Shown here one piece after another: positions 1-6,369 of a stretch of DNA of 6,898 bases. Below the pieces are notes generated by a model, which was not told the DNA's origin, ran no database searches, and worked only from the letters and a program-made list of their open reading frames with translations. The stretch covers positions 1-6,898 of the forward strand of contig MWEV01000050.1 of NCBI GenBank assembly GCA_002071245.1, read 5' to 3'. A program made the translations under genes and the position numbers. Positions within the stretch are counted from its first letter, which is position 1, and each line of letters opens with the position of its first letter. The DNA comes from Deltaproteobacteria bacterium ADurb.Bin026. Its GTDB lineage: Bacteria; Desulfobacterota; Syntrophorhabdia; Syntrophorhabdales; Syntrophorhabdaceae.

Positions 1-2
1 TA

Positions 3-92
3 ACCAGAATAGAAAGAGAGATCGTTCTTAAGCCAGAAACCAGACAACAAGCTGTTGATTGGATTGTTGGGTGCATATGCAACCAACAATAA
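3..92 (+). CDS. C-terminal fragment of an upstream gene, possibly a small V-ATPase stalk subunit (G/H type)
   Basis: This is the only plus-strand frame open to the left edge; the other two have stops at 1-3 and 10-12, and at 29-31 and 56-58. It gives about 29 residues ending at TAA 90-92. The visible tail starts with a charged stretch (TRIEREIVLKPETRQQ) and closes with a short hydrophobic turn (AVDWIVGCI). Small G/H peripheral-stalk subunits of A/V-ATPases are charged coiled coils that often end in a similar hydrophobic helix, and such a gene commonly opens these operons, so that is my best guess. It overlaps the chosen start of subunit C by 16 bases, which would fit translational coupling. 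The fragment is too short to identify, and it could be an unrelated protein or a chance open frame. Confidence 0.4.
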   Translation, partial: TRIEREIVLKPETRQQAVDWIVGCICNQQ

Positions 93-1183
93 ACGATTCC
101 GCCAACCCAACGATAATTGGCTCAACTCGACATATTGCTGATGATCTTGATTTTCTCGCCGCCAATCTGCATGGTAAAAAAAGCCGTATTGCAGAGGGCG
201 AAAGACTCGACAGCCTATGCCGCATCCAAAACATTCAAGAATTGTACAATAATATATTTCCTGACTCTGAGTTTGAAGGCATCATTGATTTTCAGAGACA
301 ATTAATCATCAGGCTAATAGCAGAGATATCTGGTTTTTGTGCATACATGTCTGGGGCCAGAGAAGAACTGATAAATTGGACGCTAATAAGATTTCAAGTA
401 GAAAATTTAAAGATATTGGTACGCTCTATCTTGACAGACGTGCCTATCAAACAAAGATATGAATTTTTAATTCCCTTGCCAAAAGTATTCAGCATCGACG
501 TTGACCGTCTTGGCTCATCAGAATCTTTGGAAGAATTCGTACACCATATGCCAAAAGGACCGTTGAGACAAAATCTGTCAAAAGCCGTTAAAATATACAG
601 TGATTACCACAGGCCCTTCTTCTTTGAAGCAGCACTTGATTGTGGTTATTTCGAGGGATTACTTGCGAAAACAAAAAAATTACCTAACGAAGACCGGGAA
701 ATAATAGAAAAGATGATCTTCCAGGAAGTAGATATATTTCATCTGATGTTGGTCGCCCGTGGGAGATTCTACTATAAATTGCCAACAGAGGTATTACAAC
801 CATTACATATAGACGGCACCAGAATAACGCGGGCGCTTTTTTTCGATATGCTGCATGATTCTGATCCTGTCGCTTCGATCGGTAGGGCATCTGATAGGGT
901 GCTCGATTCAGAACCTTTTGGGAACGAGACAGACGACGGCACAAAAACCATAAACATTCCGGCTATTGAAGGTCAGGCATGGGGACACTTCCTTCGTTTA
1001 TCAAACAATGCATTTCGTCGTAGTCATATGGGTATGGGTACAATTATGGGATATATCGGTATCCGTCGTATTGAGGTAGCAAATTTAATAACAATCTCTG
1101 AGTGTATTAGAAAAAAAATGCCTGTTGATGCTATTCGTACACGTCTGATACCTCGAAACAGCTTTGAGGTGGCATATGTTTAG
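77..1183 (+). CDS. atpC: V/A-type ATP synthase subunit C (central-stalk socket, AC39/V0-d family)
   Basis: Subunit C is a soluble funnel-shaped protein that sits on the membrane proteolipid ring and holds the central stalk (D/F), passing rotation between the V1/A1 and V0/A0 sectors. The 368-residue product matches the family in length. It carries a recognisable N-terminal segment at about residues 24-48 (LDFLAANLHGKKSR followed by an AEGERLD stretch). Near the C-terminus (about residues 318-340) is a glycine-rich stretch followed by an IRRIEVANL helix, like the GYxxxxxIEVRNL region of this family. I chose ATG 77 over TTG 59 and GTG 71. No start has a good ribosome site (only GGGTG at 69-73), so translation may depend on coupling to the upstream frame. 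The stop overlaps the next gene, subunit I. Identification rests on remembered family pattern and operon position, both consistent. Confidence 0.88.
   Translation: MQPTINDSANPTIIGSTRHIADDLDFLAANLHGKKSRIAEGERLDSLCRIQNIQELYNNIFPDSEFEGIIDFQRQLIIRLIAEISGFCAYMSGAREELINWTLIRFQVENLKILVRSILTDVPIKQRYEFLIPLPKVFSIDVDRLGSSESLEEFVHHMPKGPLRQNLSKAVKIYSDYHRPFFFEAALDCGYFEGLLAKTKKLPNEDREIIEKMIFQEVDIFHLMLVARGRFYYKLPTEVLQPLHIDGTRITRALFFDMLHDSDPVASIGRASDRVLDSEPFGNETDDGTKTINIPAIEGQAWGHFLRLSNNAFRRSHMGMGTIMGYIGIRRIEVANLITISECIRKKMPVDAIRTRLIPRNSFEVAYV
1166..1171 (+). promoter_or_regulatory. Ribosome binding site deciding the subunit I start
   Basis: GAGGTG lies 4 bases before ATG 1176, inside the last codons of subunit C. 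It favours ATG 1176 over the in-frame TTG at 1164, which overlaps this site. ATG 1194 is a second possible start but has no comparable site. Confidence 0.7.
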
Positions 1184-3152
1184 AGCAGTACCTATGGTAC
1201 GTATGCAAACCATTGTCCTTGCAAGGGATGAACGATCCGTGCTCGAGGGTTTAGGGCAATTAGGGGCGGTGCATCTTATGCGCATGCCATCAGAGCATGA
1301 AATAACACCCCTTACGCCTGCTGACCATTCGACAGGGCTATCTCGATATGAACAGATAAGATTGCGCATTCAGGAACTCCGTCAATCGCTACAAATCCCC
1401 TATAAACCTTCTAAATCAGGTTTTGCGAAAATAACGGTCAACGATGCGGAAGAGCATCTGAGATTAATAGAACAAAAGGTCAAAGATGCGCTCAGACATC
1501 GTCAACAAATTTCAGAACGCCTTAAAGAGGCATCTGCTACCCACGAACGTTTATCATACTATAGCGGATATGATATTCCGCTCGAAGGGTATGAACAATT
1601 TTCACATCTTCATTTTGTCACGGGAAGTTTGCCCGTACAAAACCTCGATAGGCTTGAAAAGACGGTCAGCCAGGATGCAATTATACTTCCTTTGACACAA
1701 AAACAAGACATACAACCGCTTCTTGCAATCACGACGAGAAGCAAACAACAAGCCGTGGAAAAGGCTCTACTGCAGGCAGGTTTTCAATATGAATCCCTTC
1801 CCAGGGTTGATGGAGTCACGGTGGACGGCCTGCTCGAAGATAGAAAAAAGGAACAGGAACAGTTGCATGTAGAGCTTAGACAAATGGATGCTACCATAAA
1901 TGCCCTTGCAAACGAATTCGCCGAGACATTGTCTGAAATCGAAGAATTCATCAACGTCGAATGCAAGATTCTTGAGGCAAGTCAAAAATTTCCTCGCACT
2001 GAATCCACTATCGTTATTTCAGGATGGGCACCATCTTCAGACGTAGAAACTATCAGACTTCGTATCGCGGACATAACCGGTGAACGATATGCATTTCAGA
2101 CAACCTCACCAGATAAATTAACAAATGAGCAGATCCCTGTACTTTTAAGACATTCACGCCTCCTAAGACCATTTGAGATGCTTGTTTCTGCTTATGGACT
2201 CCCTGATTATCGTGAACTCGAACCTACGCTGTTTGTTGCCTTAAGTTACATAATAATGTTTGGAATGATGTTCGGCGATGTTGGACATGGAATGGTTCTT
2301 GCTCTATGTGGCTTGTTTGCGCTTCTTTCCGGAAAATCAAAGAATGTGAAAGACGCAGGTCTTTTACTTATCTTTGCAGGTTCATCGAGTATCATCTTCG
2401 GTGTTATATATGGAAGTTATTTTGGGATAGAGGCATTGAAAAAATACGCAATTTGGCACGACCCCCTGGATGCCGACCCTATGCTGTTGATGTATGGCGC
2501 TATGGGGCTTGGAATTGCCCTTATAAGCCTTGGCCTTATATTAAATGCCGTCAACCGCTTTCAAAAGGGTGACATTATAGGGGCAGTTCTTGATAAATTC
2601 GGCCTTATAGGATTGCTATTTTACTGGGGCACTCTGATAATTTTAATAAAAGGTGCTGCACTTAGATCGCACGGCTTGATGGGCGTTGCTCTGGTTTTAT
2701 TCCTTCTTCTACCGATTCTTGGTTGGTCAATAAAGGAACCCCTTGAACACTACATAACTAGCAAATCAGACAAAGAACATGCTTCAAAAGGTGGGATGGC
2801 AACCGCCATAATGGAGTCTTGTGTGGAGGCCTTTGAAGCAATACTAAGTTATTTAGCCAATACGATAAGTTTTGTACGACTAGCTGCCTATGCGATGAGC
2901 CATGCCGCACTACTTTTCGCAGCATTCATGTTAGCCGCTGAAGTTAAAGGCTTTCCTTACGGGGGAAGCGTTTTTAGCATAGTAGTCATTATTCTCGGCA
3001 ATATAATTGCTATCGTACTTGAAGGCGTTATCGCTTCGGTTCAGGCCTTGCGTCTTGAATATTACGAATTTTTCGGAAAGTTTTTTTCCGGTAGCGGGCA
3101 GCCCTTTGAACCCTTCTCTCTTGTACAAAACGATAAAAGAACCGATTTATGA
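1176..3152 (+). CDS. atpI: V/A-type ATP synthase subunit I (membrane stator, a-subunit homologue)
   Basis: Subunit I is the membrane stator that provides the ion half-channels beside the rotating K ring and anchors the peripheral stalks. The 658-residue product has a cytoplasmic N-terminal half (about 1-345) with coiled-coil stretches near 91-125 and 220-260. A C-terminal membrane half follows with about eight hydrophobic segments, near 350-384, 393-417, 436-458, 475-493, 500-518, 545-590 and 598-622. The motif FGMMFGDVGHGM (362-373) is typical of the family. The essential arginine is R568 in SFVRLAAYAMSHAAL, with H576 eight residues on. E616 and R626 keep the same ten-residue spacing as E789 and R799 of yeast Vph1p, and R568/H576 match R735/H743. 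The tail GQPFEPF is also characteristic. The start overlaps subunit C by 8 bases, and K follows after a 77-base gap. The family assignment is secure; the exact segment boundaries are by eye. Confidence 0.96.
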   Translation: MFRAVPMVRMQTIVLARDERSVLEGLGQLGAVHLMRMPSEHEITPLTPADHSTGLSRYEQIRLRIQELRQSLQIPYKPSKSGFAKITVNDAEEHLRLIEQKVKDALRHRQQISERLKEASATHERLSYYSGYDIPLEGYEQFSHLHFVTGSLPVQNLDRLEKTVSQDAIILPLTQKQDIQPLLAITTRSKQQAVEKALLQAGFQYESLPRVDGVTVDGLLEDRKKEQEQLHVELRQMDATINALANEFAETLSEIEEFINVECKILEASQKFPRTESTIVISGWAPSSDVETIRLRIADITGERYAFQTTSPDKLTNEQIPVLLRHSRLLRPFEMLVSAYGLPDYRELEPTLFVALSYIIMFGMMFGDVGHGMVLALCGLFALLSGKSKNVKDAGLLLIFAGSSSIIFGVIYGSYFGIEALKKYAIWHDPLDADPMLLMYGAMGLGIALISLGLILNAVNRFQKGDIIGAVLDKFGLIGLLFYWGTLIILIKGAALRSHGLMGVALVLFLLLPILGWSIKEPLEHYITSKSDKEHASKGGMATAIMESCVEAFEAILSYLANTISFVRLAAYAMSHAALLFAAFMLAAEVKGFPYGGSVFSIVVIILGNIIAIVLEGVIASVQALRLEYYEFFGKFFSGSGQPFEPFSLVQNDKRTDL

Positions 3153-3229
3153 ACAGTTTTATGTTTTTTATAAATGATTGGGTTTTGTATTTTGCTTGAT
3201 TTGTTAGGAATTCTAATTGGAGGTGTCAC
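3153..3229 (+). other. AT-rich intergenic leader before the K gene
   Basis: This 77-base stretch is the only real gap in the operon. It is T-rich, carries a TATAAA at 3169-3174 and ends in a strong ribosome site. I see no GC-rich hairpin followed by a T run, so there is no convincing terminator. The only inverted repeat is a weak AT-only one (ATTTAT about 3146-3151 with ATAAAT about 3170-3175). It may act as an untranslated translation enhancer or mRNA-processing region for the proteolipid, which is needed in many copies per complex; that role is inferred. Confidence 0.45.
3219..3225 (+). promoter_or_regulatory. Strong ribosome binding site for the K subunit
   Basis: GGAGGTG sits 4 bases before ATG 3230. 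It is one of the strongest ribosome sites in the window, which fits the high copy number of the proteolipid in the ring. Confidence 0.75.
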
Positions 3230-3577
3230 ATGATTAAATCGTTGTTCCAGAGATTTAAAATTATGTTGGGTGTAGTTCTTTCTGGGATTATCCTTCCTTG
3301 TCTTGCTATCGCGGCTGAAGAGGCGGCAAAAGTTGCTTCGTCCGGGGATATCGTTTCTGCTTATAAGGCAATAGGACTTGGTGCATCGGCAGCATTCGCC
3401 ATCGCAGCAAGCGTTCTCGGCGCAGGATATGCCGTAGGTCGGATTGGCTCCGCCGCTCTCGGTGCAGCAGCAGAAAAGCCTGAATTGCTAACCCGTAGTA
3501 TCCTTTTTGTTGCGCTGGCAGAAGGACTTGCTGTTCTGGGTTTTGCTATCGCTATGATGCTGATGCAGAAGATATAA
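3230..3577 (+). CDS. atpK: V/A-type ATP synthase subunit K (proteolipid c subunit) with an N-terminal signal-like segment
   Basis: Subunit K oligomerises into the rotating membrane ring that carries ions past subunit I. The 115-residue product has an N-terminal hydrophobic segment (about 11-29) after basic residues, ending in LAIAAEE. This looks like a signal peptide with an A-x-A cleavage site near residue 29. Two transmembrane helices follow, at about 44-70 (rich in Ala and Gly, with SVLGAGYAVGRIGSAALGAA at 61-80) and 88-112. The ion-carrying carboxylate is E98 in VALAEGLAVLGF. This is a two-helix, one-carboxylate proteolipid, like the Thermus and many archaeal K subunits and unlike the four-helix eukaryotic type. 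No glutamine lies within either helix and no Ser/Thr follows E98, so sodium ligands seem absent and protons are the likelier ion. Subunit F follows after 12 bases. Confidence 0.95.
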   Translation: MIKSLFQRFKIMLGVVLSGIILPCLAIAAEEAAKVASSGDIVSAYKAIGLGASAAFAIAASVLGAGYAVGRIGSAALGAAAEKPELLTRSILFVALAEGLAVLGFAIAMMLMQKI

Positions 3578-3581
3578 AGGA
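3576..3581 (+). promoter_or_regulatory. Ribosome binding site for the GTG start of subunit F
   Basis: AAAGGA overlaps the K stop codon and lies 8 bases before GTG 3590. In that frame the next upstream triplets reach the TAA at 3575 without any other start, so GTG is the best-supported start. Confidence 0.65.
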
Positions 3582-3589
3582 CTGAATCA

Positions 3590-3898
3590 GTGAAATTTTA
3601 TTGCATAGCAGACGAAGACACTGTTCGTGGTTTCCGTTTGGCAGGTATAGAAGCCTATGTAGCGGCTGATGCTGAACAGGCTATATCCGCTATAAGCATT
3701 GCTATATCGAAACCTGACTTGGGAATAATCATCATAACAGAGCATGTGGCGTCTTGGATAAGATCTCAGATAGACACATTTCGAATAAACCGTGACCGTC
3801 CTCTGATCGTTGAAATACCAGGGCCTGAAGGACCATTGTCAGGGCGAAAGAGTCTTAGAGAATTTGTACAGGAAGCAGTTGGTGTAAGTGTCGGATAA
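3590..3898 (+). CDS. atpF: V/A-type ATP synthase subunit F (central stalk)
   Basis: Subunit F is a small Rossmann-like protein that binds subunit D in the central stalk and influences rotation and ATPase activity. The 102-residue product has the usual length for the family. Three stretches fit it: an N-terminal strand and turn (MKFYCIADEDTVRGFRLAGI, 1-20), a central GIIIITE strand (45-51) and the RPLIVEIPGPEG loop (70-81). The C-terminal helix ends in EAVGVSVG, resembling the REAVGVKL ending common in this subunit. It begins with GTG and lies between K and E with 12-base spacers on each side. Placing F ahead of E differs from the commonest archaeal order. Assignment is strong from motif and context. 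Confidence 0.92.
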   Translation: MKFYCIADEDTVRGFRLAGIEAYVAADAEQAISAISIAISKPDLGIIIITEHVASWIRSQIDTFRINRDRPLIVEIPGPEGPLSGRKSLREFVQEAVGVSVG

Positions 3899-3903
3899 GG
3901 GGG
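3897..3903 (+). promoter_or_regulatory. Ribosome binding site deciding the subunit E start
   Basis: AAGGGGG partly overlaps the subunit F stop and lies 7 bases before ATG 3911. It is only 1 base before the in-frame TTG 3905, too close to serve it, so ATG 3911 is preferred. Confidence 0.65.
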
Positions 3904-3910
3904 TTTGCTG

Positions 3911-4561
3911 ATGACAACCAATCAAAACTCTACCGAGATGTTAAGGAGCGAAATCCTCTCGGAAGTCCAAAAAGAGTGCGAAGAAATTATAACAAATGCA
4001 AAACGTCAGGCTGAAATCTTTTTAGCCGGTATTGACAAAGAAAAGGAGCGTATCAGGCAAGAACATATTGATAGCGCTAATGCCGAAGCAACGCATCGCA
4101 GTGATTTGATTCTATCGACAGTCCCAGTAGAAACTGGAAGACACAGGGCAGCACGCATTGAGGCACTCCTCAGATCCGTCTATGATGAGGTGCGTGAACG
4201 ACTGATTGCCCGTGATGGAATTCAATACCGCGAAACCATTATATCACTCGCTTTTGACGCCATAATGCATATGGATGGTGATACATTTGTTCTAAAACTA
4301 TCAGGAGCGGATTACGATATGTTTAGCGACAGCATTATCGAAGAAATTGCACATAGGGTTGGACGTCCTGTTAATATTTCTATCATTCAAGAACCAAGCA
4401 TTTCAGATGGGGGTGTTATTGTAGAAGATAAAGATGCAAGACAGGTGTGGGATAATACACTTTTAAAGAGATTGGAAAGACTATGGCCAGCATTAAGAAG
4501 ATATATAGCTGTTCAGGCGTCTTTTATTCCCAAAACAGGATCTGCAGGAGGTAATCAATGA
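3911..4561 (+). CDS. atpE: V/A-type ATP synthase subunit E (peripheral stalk)
   Basis: Subunit E pairs with the small G/H subunit to form the peripheral stalk that keeps the A3B3 head from turning with the rotor. The 216-residue product begins with a long charged helix predicted to be coiled coil (about 10-66, rich in Glu, Lys, Arg and Ala). A globular C-terminal domain follows, with the family block at about 167-197: DGGVIVEDKDARQVWDNTL, then KRLERLWPALRR. The last ten residues (PKTGSAGGNQ) look like a flexible tail. The stop overlaps the start of subunit A in an ATGA arrangement, so the two are likely translationally coupled. A matching G/H partner is not seen as a complete gene in the window; it could be the fragment at the left edge. 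Confidence 0.93.
   Translation: MTTNQNSTEMLRSEILSEVQKECEEIITNAKRQAEIFLAGIDKEKERIRQEHIDSANAEATHRSDLILSTVPVETGRHRAARIEALLRSVYDEVRERLIARDGIQYRETIISLAFDAIMHMDGDTFVLKLSGADYDMFSDSIIEEIAHRVGRPVNISIIQEPSISDGGVIVEDKDARQVWDNTLLKRLERLWPALRRYIAVQASFIPKTGSAGGNQ
4546..4552 (+). promoter_or_regulatory. Ribosome binding site for subunit A, inside subunit E
   Basis: AGGAGGT lies 5 bases before ATG 4558, within the final codons of the E gene. It is close to the ideal anti-16S complement and supports this start for the catalytic subunit. Confidence 0.75.
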
Positions 4562-6369
4562 ACAACACCTCTAAGGTCAATGAACCCATAGCTACCCGTA
4601 TCAGCGGTCCTATTGTAACTGCTTCGGGTATGCATGCAACGCAGATGTATGAAGTTGTTCAGGTAGGTAGTCTTGGGCTGGTAGGCGAAGTGGTCAGGCT
4701 TATAGGTGATTATGCCACGATTCAAGTCTACGAGGATACCGCTATGCTCAAACCAGGAGCGCCAATATTCTGCACCGGTGCACCTTTATCTGTATGGCTT
4801 GGACCCGGGCTTGTGGGTAACATCTATGATGGCATCCAGCGCCCGCTACCAGGCATTGAAGCACATAGCGGTGCCTGGATTAAAAGAGGTGAAAAGGTAG
4901 ATCCGCTTGATACAGAAAAACATTGGACATTTGAACCTCTCGTCAAAAAGGGTGAGACAGTAACAACAGGCCAGGCAATAGGTAAAGTAAAAGAAACACC
5001 CCTCGTGAATCATATAATAATGGCACCCCCTGATATAAATGGAACAGTCTTGTCGATTGTGGATAAGGGTGATTACAGGATCATAGATCCGATAGCAGAA
5101 ATTGAGACAGAATCGGGTAGACGTGAAATCACCATGCTTCAACGCTGGCCGGTACGTGTTCCACGACCTATTGCAGAGCGATTAAGAATCACTGAACCGT
5201 TGATAACTGGTCAGCGTATTATAGATACATTCTTTCCCATCGGAAAAGGAGGTGCCGCCGCTATCCCTGGTGGTTTTGGAACGGGGAAGACAATTACACA
5301 GCATCAGCTTGCAAAATGGTCAGACGCTGAGATCATTGTTTTTATCGGTTGCGGAGAAAGAGGCAATGAGATGACAGATGTCTTACGTGAGTTCCCTGAA
5401 CTCAAAGACCCCCGTTCGGGACGTCCTCTAATGGAAAGAACCATTCTCATTGCCAACACATCCAATATGCCCGTTGCTGCAAGGGAGGTATCCATATATA
5501 CAGGCATAACCCTGGCTGAATACTATAGAGATATGGGTTTTAGCGTTGCGGTTTTTGCCGACTCTACAAGTCGTTGGGCAGAAGCACTGCGAGAACTCGC
5601 TGCACGTCTTGAAGAGATGCCAGCAGAAGAAGGTTTTCCCGCCTCTTTGCCGACAAGATTAGCCCAGTTTTATGAGCGTGGCGGGGCAGTAACAACCCTT
5701 GCCGGAAATAGGGCATCGGTTAGTATTGTAGGGGCTGTCAGCCCCCCTGGTGGGGATTTCTCAGAACCTGTGACTCAACATACAAGGCGTTTTATTCGTT
5801 GCTTCTGGGCGCTTGATACAGAACTCGCAAATGCGCGTCATTACCCTTCAATACATTGGCTGCATTCATATTCCGAATACGTGGAAGATGTAGGTCCATG
5901 GTGGAAGAAGGAGACGCCAGACTGGATTGAATTACGTACAGAGGCACTCACACTTCTTCAGCGCGAGGAACGGCTTCAGCAAATAGTTAAGCTCGTCGGT
6001 CCTGACGTACTCCCTGACTCACAACGCCTGATACTTTTTGTCGCAGAGATTATAAAAGATGGCTTTCTGGCTCAAAGTGCCTTTGAGGAAAACGATATGT
6101 ACTGCACTCCGGAACGCCAGGTAATGTTGTTGCGTACCATGATGATTCTATACCGAAGGGGCAAAGATTTAATAGAATTAGGTGTTCCTCTTGCACAAAT
6201 CCGCAATTTGGCATGTGTGCCAAGGATTCTTAGGGCAAAGGCAGAATTCGGTAACGACGAACTTGATAAGCTTAAAGAATTGGAACAAAATGTTATGGGA
6301 GAAACAGAAACCCTTGCAAAAGAATACGCCAAGGAGGCTTCATTAATATGCAAACCACTTTCGACATAG
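4558..6369 (+). CDS. atpA: V/A-type ATP synthase catalytic subunit A
   Basis: Subunit A carries the catalytic nucleotide sites of the A3B3 head (ATP hydrolysis or synthesis, EC 7.1.2.2). The 603-residue product is full length for the family. It has an N-terminal beta-barrel (about 10-75) and the bulge domain that marks V/A catalytic subunits as distinct from F-type beta (about 110-185). The P-loop is GGFGTGKT (238-245, with K244). The catalytic glutamate is E267 in GCGERGNEM, and Walker B ends at D335 in VAVFADSTSRW. Conserved downstream blocks include SPPGGDFSEPVTQHTRR and HYPSIHWLHSYSEY. The usual P-loop in archaeal and Thermus enzymes is GPFGSGKT, so Gly replaces Pro and Thr replaces Ser here; the same site is Cys in eukaryotic V-ATPases. 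It overlaps E by 4 bases and B by 22. Assignment is certain; the direction of operation in the cell is not shown. Confidence 0.98.
   Translation: MNNTSKVNEPIATRISGPIVTASGMHATQMYEVVQVGSLGLVGEVVRLIGDYATIQVYEDTAMLKPGAPIFCTGAPLSVWLGPGLVGNIYDGIQRPLPGIEAHSGAWIKRGEKVDPLDTEKHWTFEPLVKKGETVTTGQAIGKVKETPLVNHIIMAPPDINGTVLSIVDKGDYRIIDPIAEIETESGRREITMLQRWPVRVPRPIAERLRITEPLITGQRIIDTFFPIGKGGAAAIPGGFGTGKTITQHQLAKWSDAEIIVFIGCGERGNEMTDVLREFPELKDPRSGRPLMERTILIANTSNMPVAAREVSIYTGITLAEYYRDMGFSVAVFADSTSRWAEALRELAARLEEMPAEEGFPASLPTRLAQFYERGGAVTTLAGNRASVSIVGAVSPPGGDFSEPVTQHTRRFIRCFWALDTELANARHYPSIHWLHSYSEYVEDVGPWWKKETPDWIELRTEALTLLQREERLQQIVKLVGPDVLPDSQRLILFVAEIIKDGFLAQSAFEENDMYCTPERQVMLLRTMMILYRRGKDLIELGVPLAQIRNLACVPRILRAKAEFGNDELDKLKELEQNVMGETETLAKEYAKEASLICKPLST
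6331..6337 (+). promoter_or_regulatory. Ribosome binding site for subunit B, inside subunit A
   Basis: AAGGAGG lies 10 bases before ATG 6348 and inside the end of the A gene. It supports the 22-base A/B overlap and suggests that B is initiated as ribosomes finish A, helping an equal A to B ratio. Confidence 0.7.

Noticed and set aside
684..957. Two antisense ORFs of 86 and 61 residues opposite subunit C
   Set aside because: They lie wholly within a well-supported coding gene, lack ribosome sites and resemble no family I know.
1111..1118. Run of eight A bases near the end of subunit C as a programmed frameshift or sequencing error
   Set aside because: The reading frame continues through it into the expected C-terminal family region and stops in the usual overlap with subunit I.
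2306..2572. Plus-strand 88-residue ORF in another frame inside subunit I
   Set aside because: It spans the conserved transmembrane region of subunit I, and its composition (many Arg, Trp and Cys) looks like a frame shadow.
3146..3175. AT-only inverted repeat as a terminator after subunit I
   Set aside because: The stem is about six A-T pairs with a long loop and no following T run, so it is too weak for an intrinsic terminator.
3212..3217. TCTAAT as a possible -10 promoter element for K
   Set aside because: Transcription would start at about the K ribosome site, removing it, and no reasonable -35 lies at the right distance.
4846..5142. Antisense 98-residue ORF opposite the bulge region of subunit A
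   Set aside because: The sense frame is a strongly conserved catalytic subunit, and the antisense protein is Cys- and Tyr-rich with no recognisable domain.
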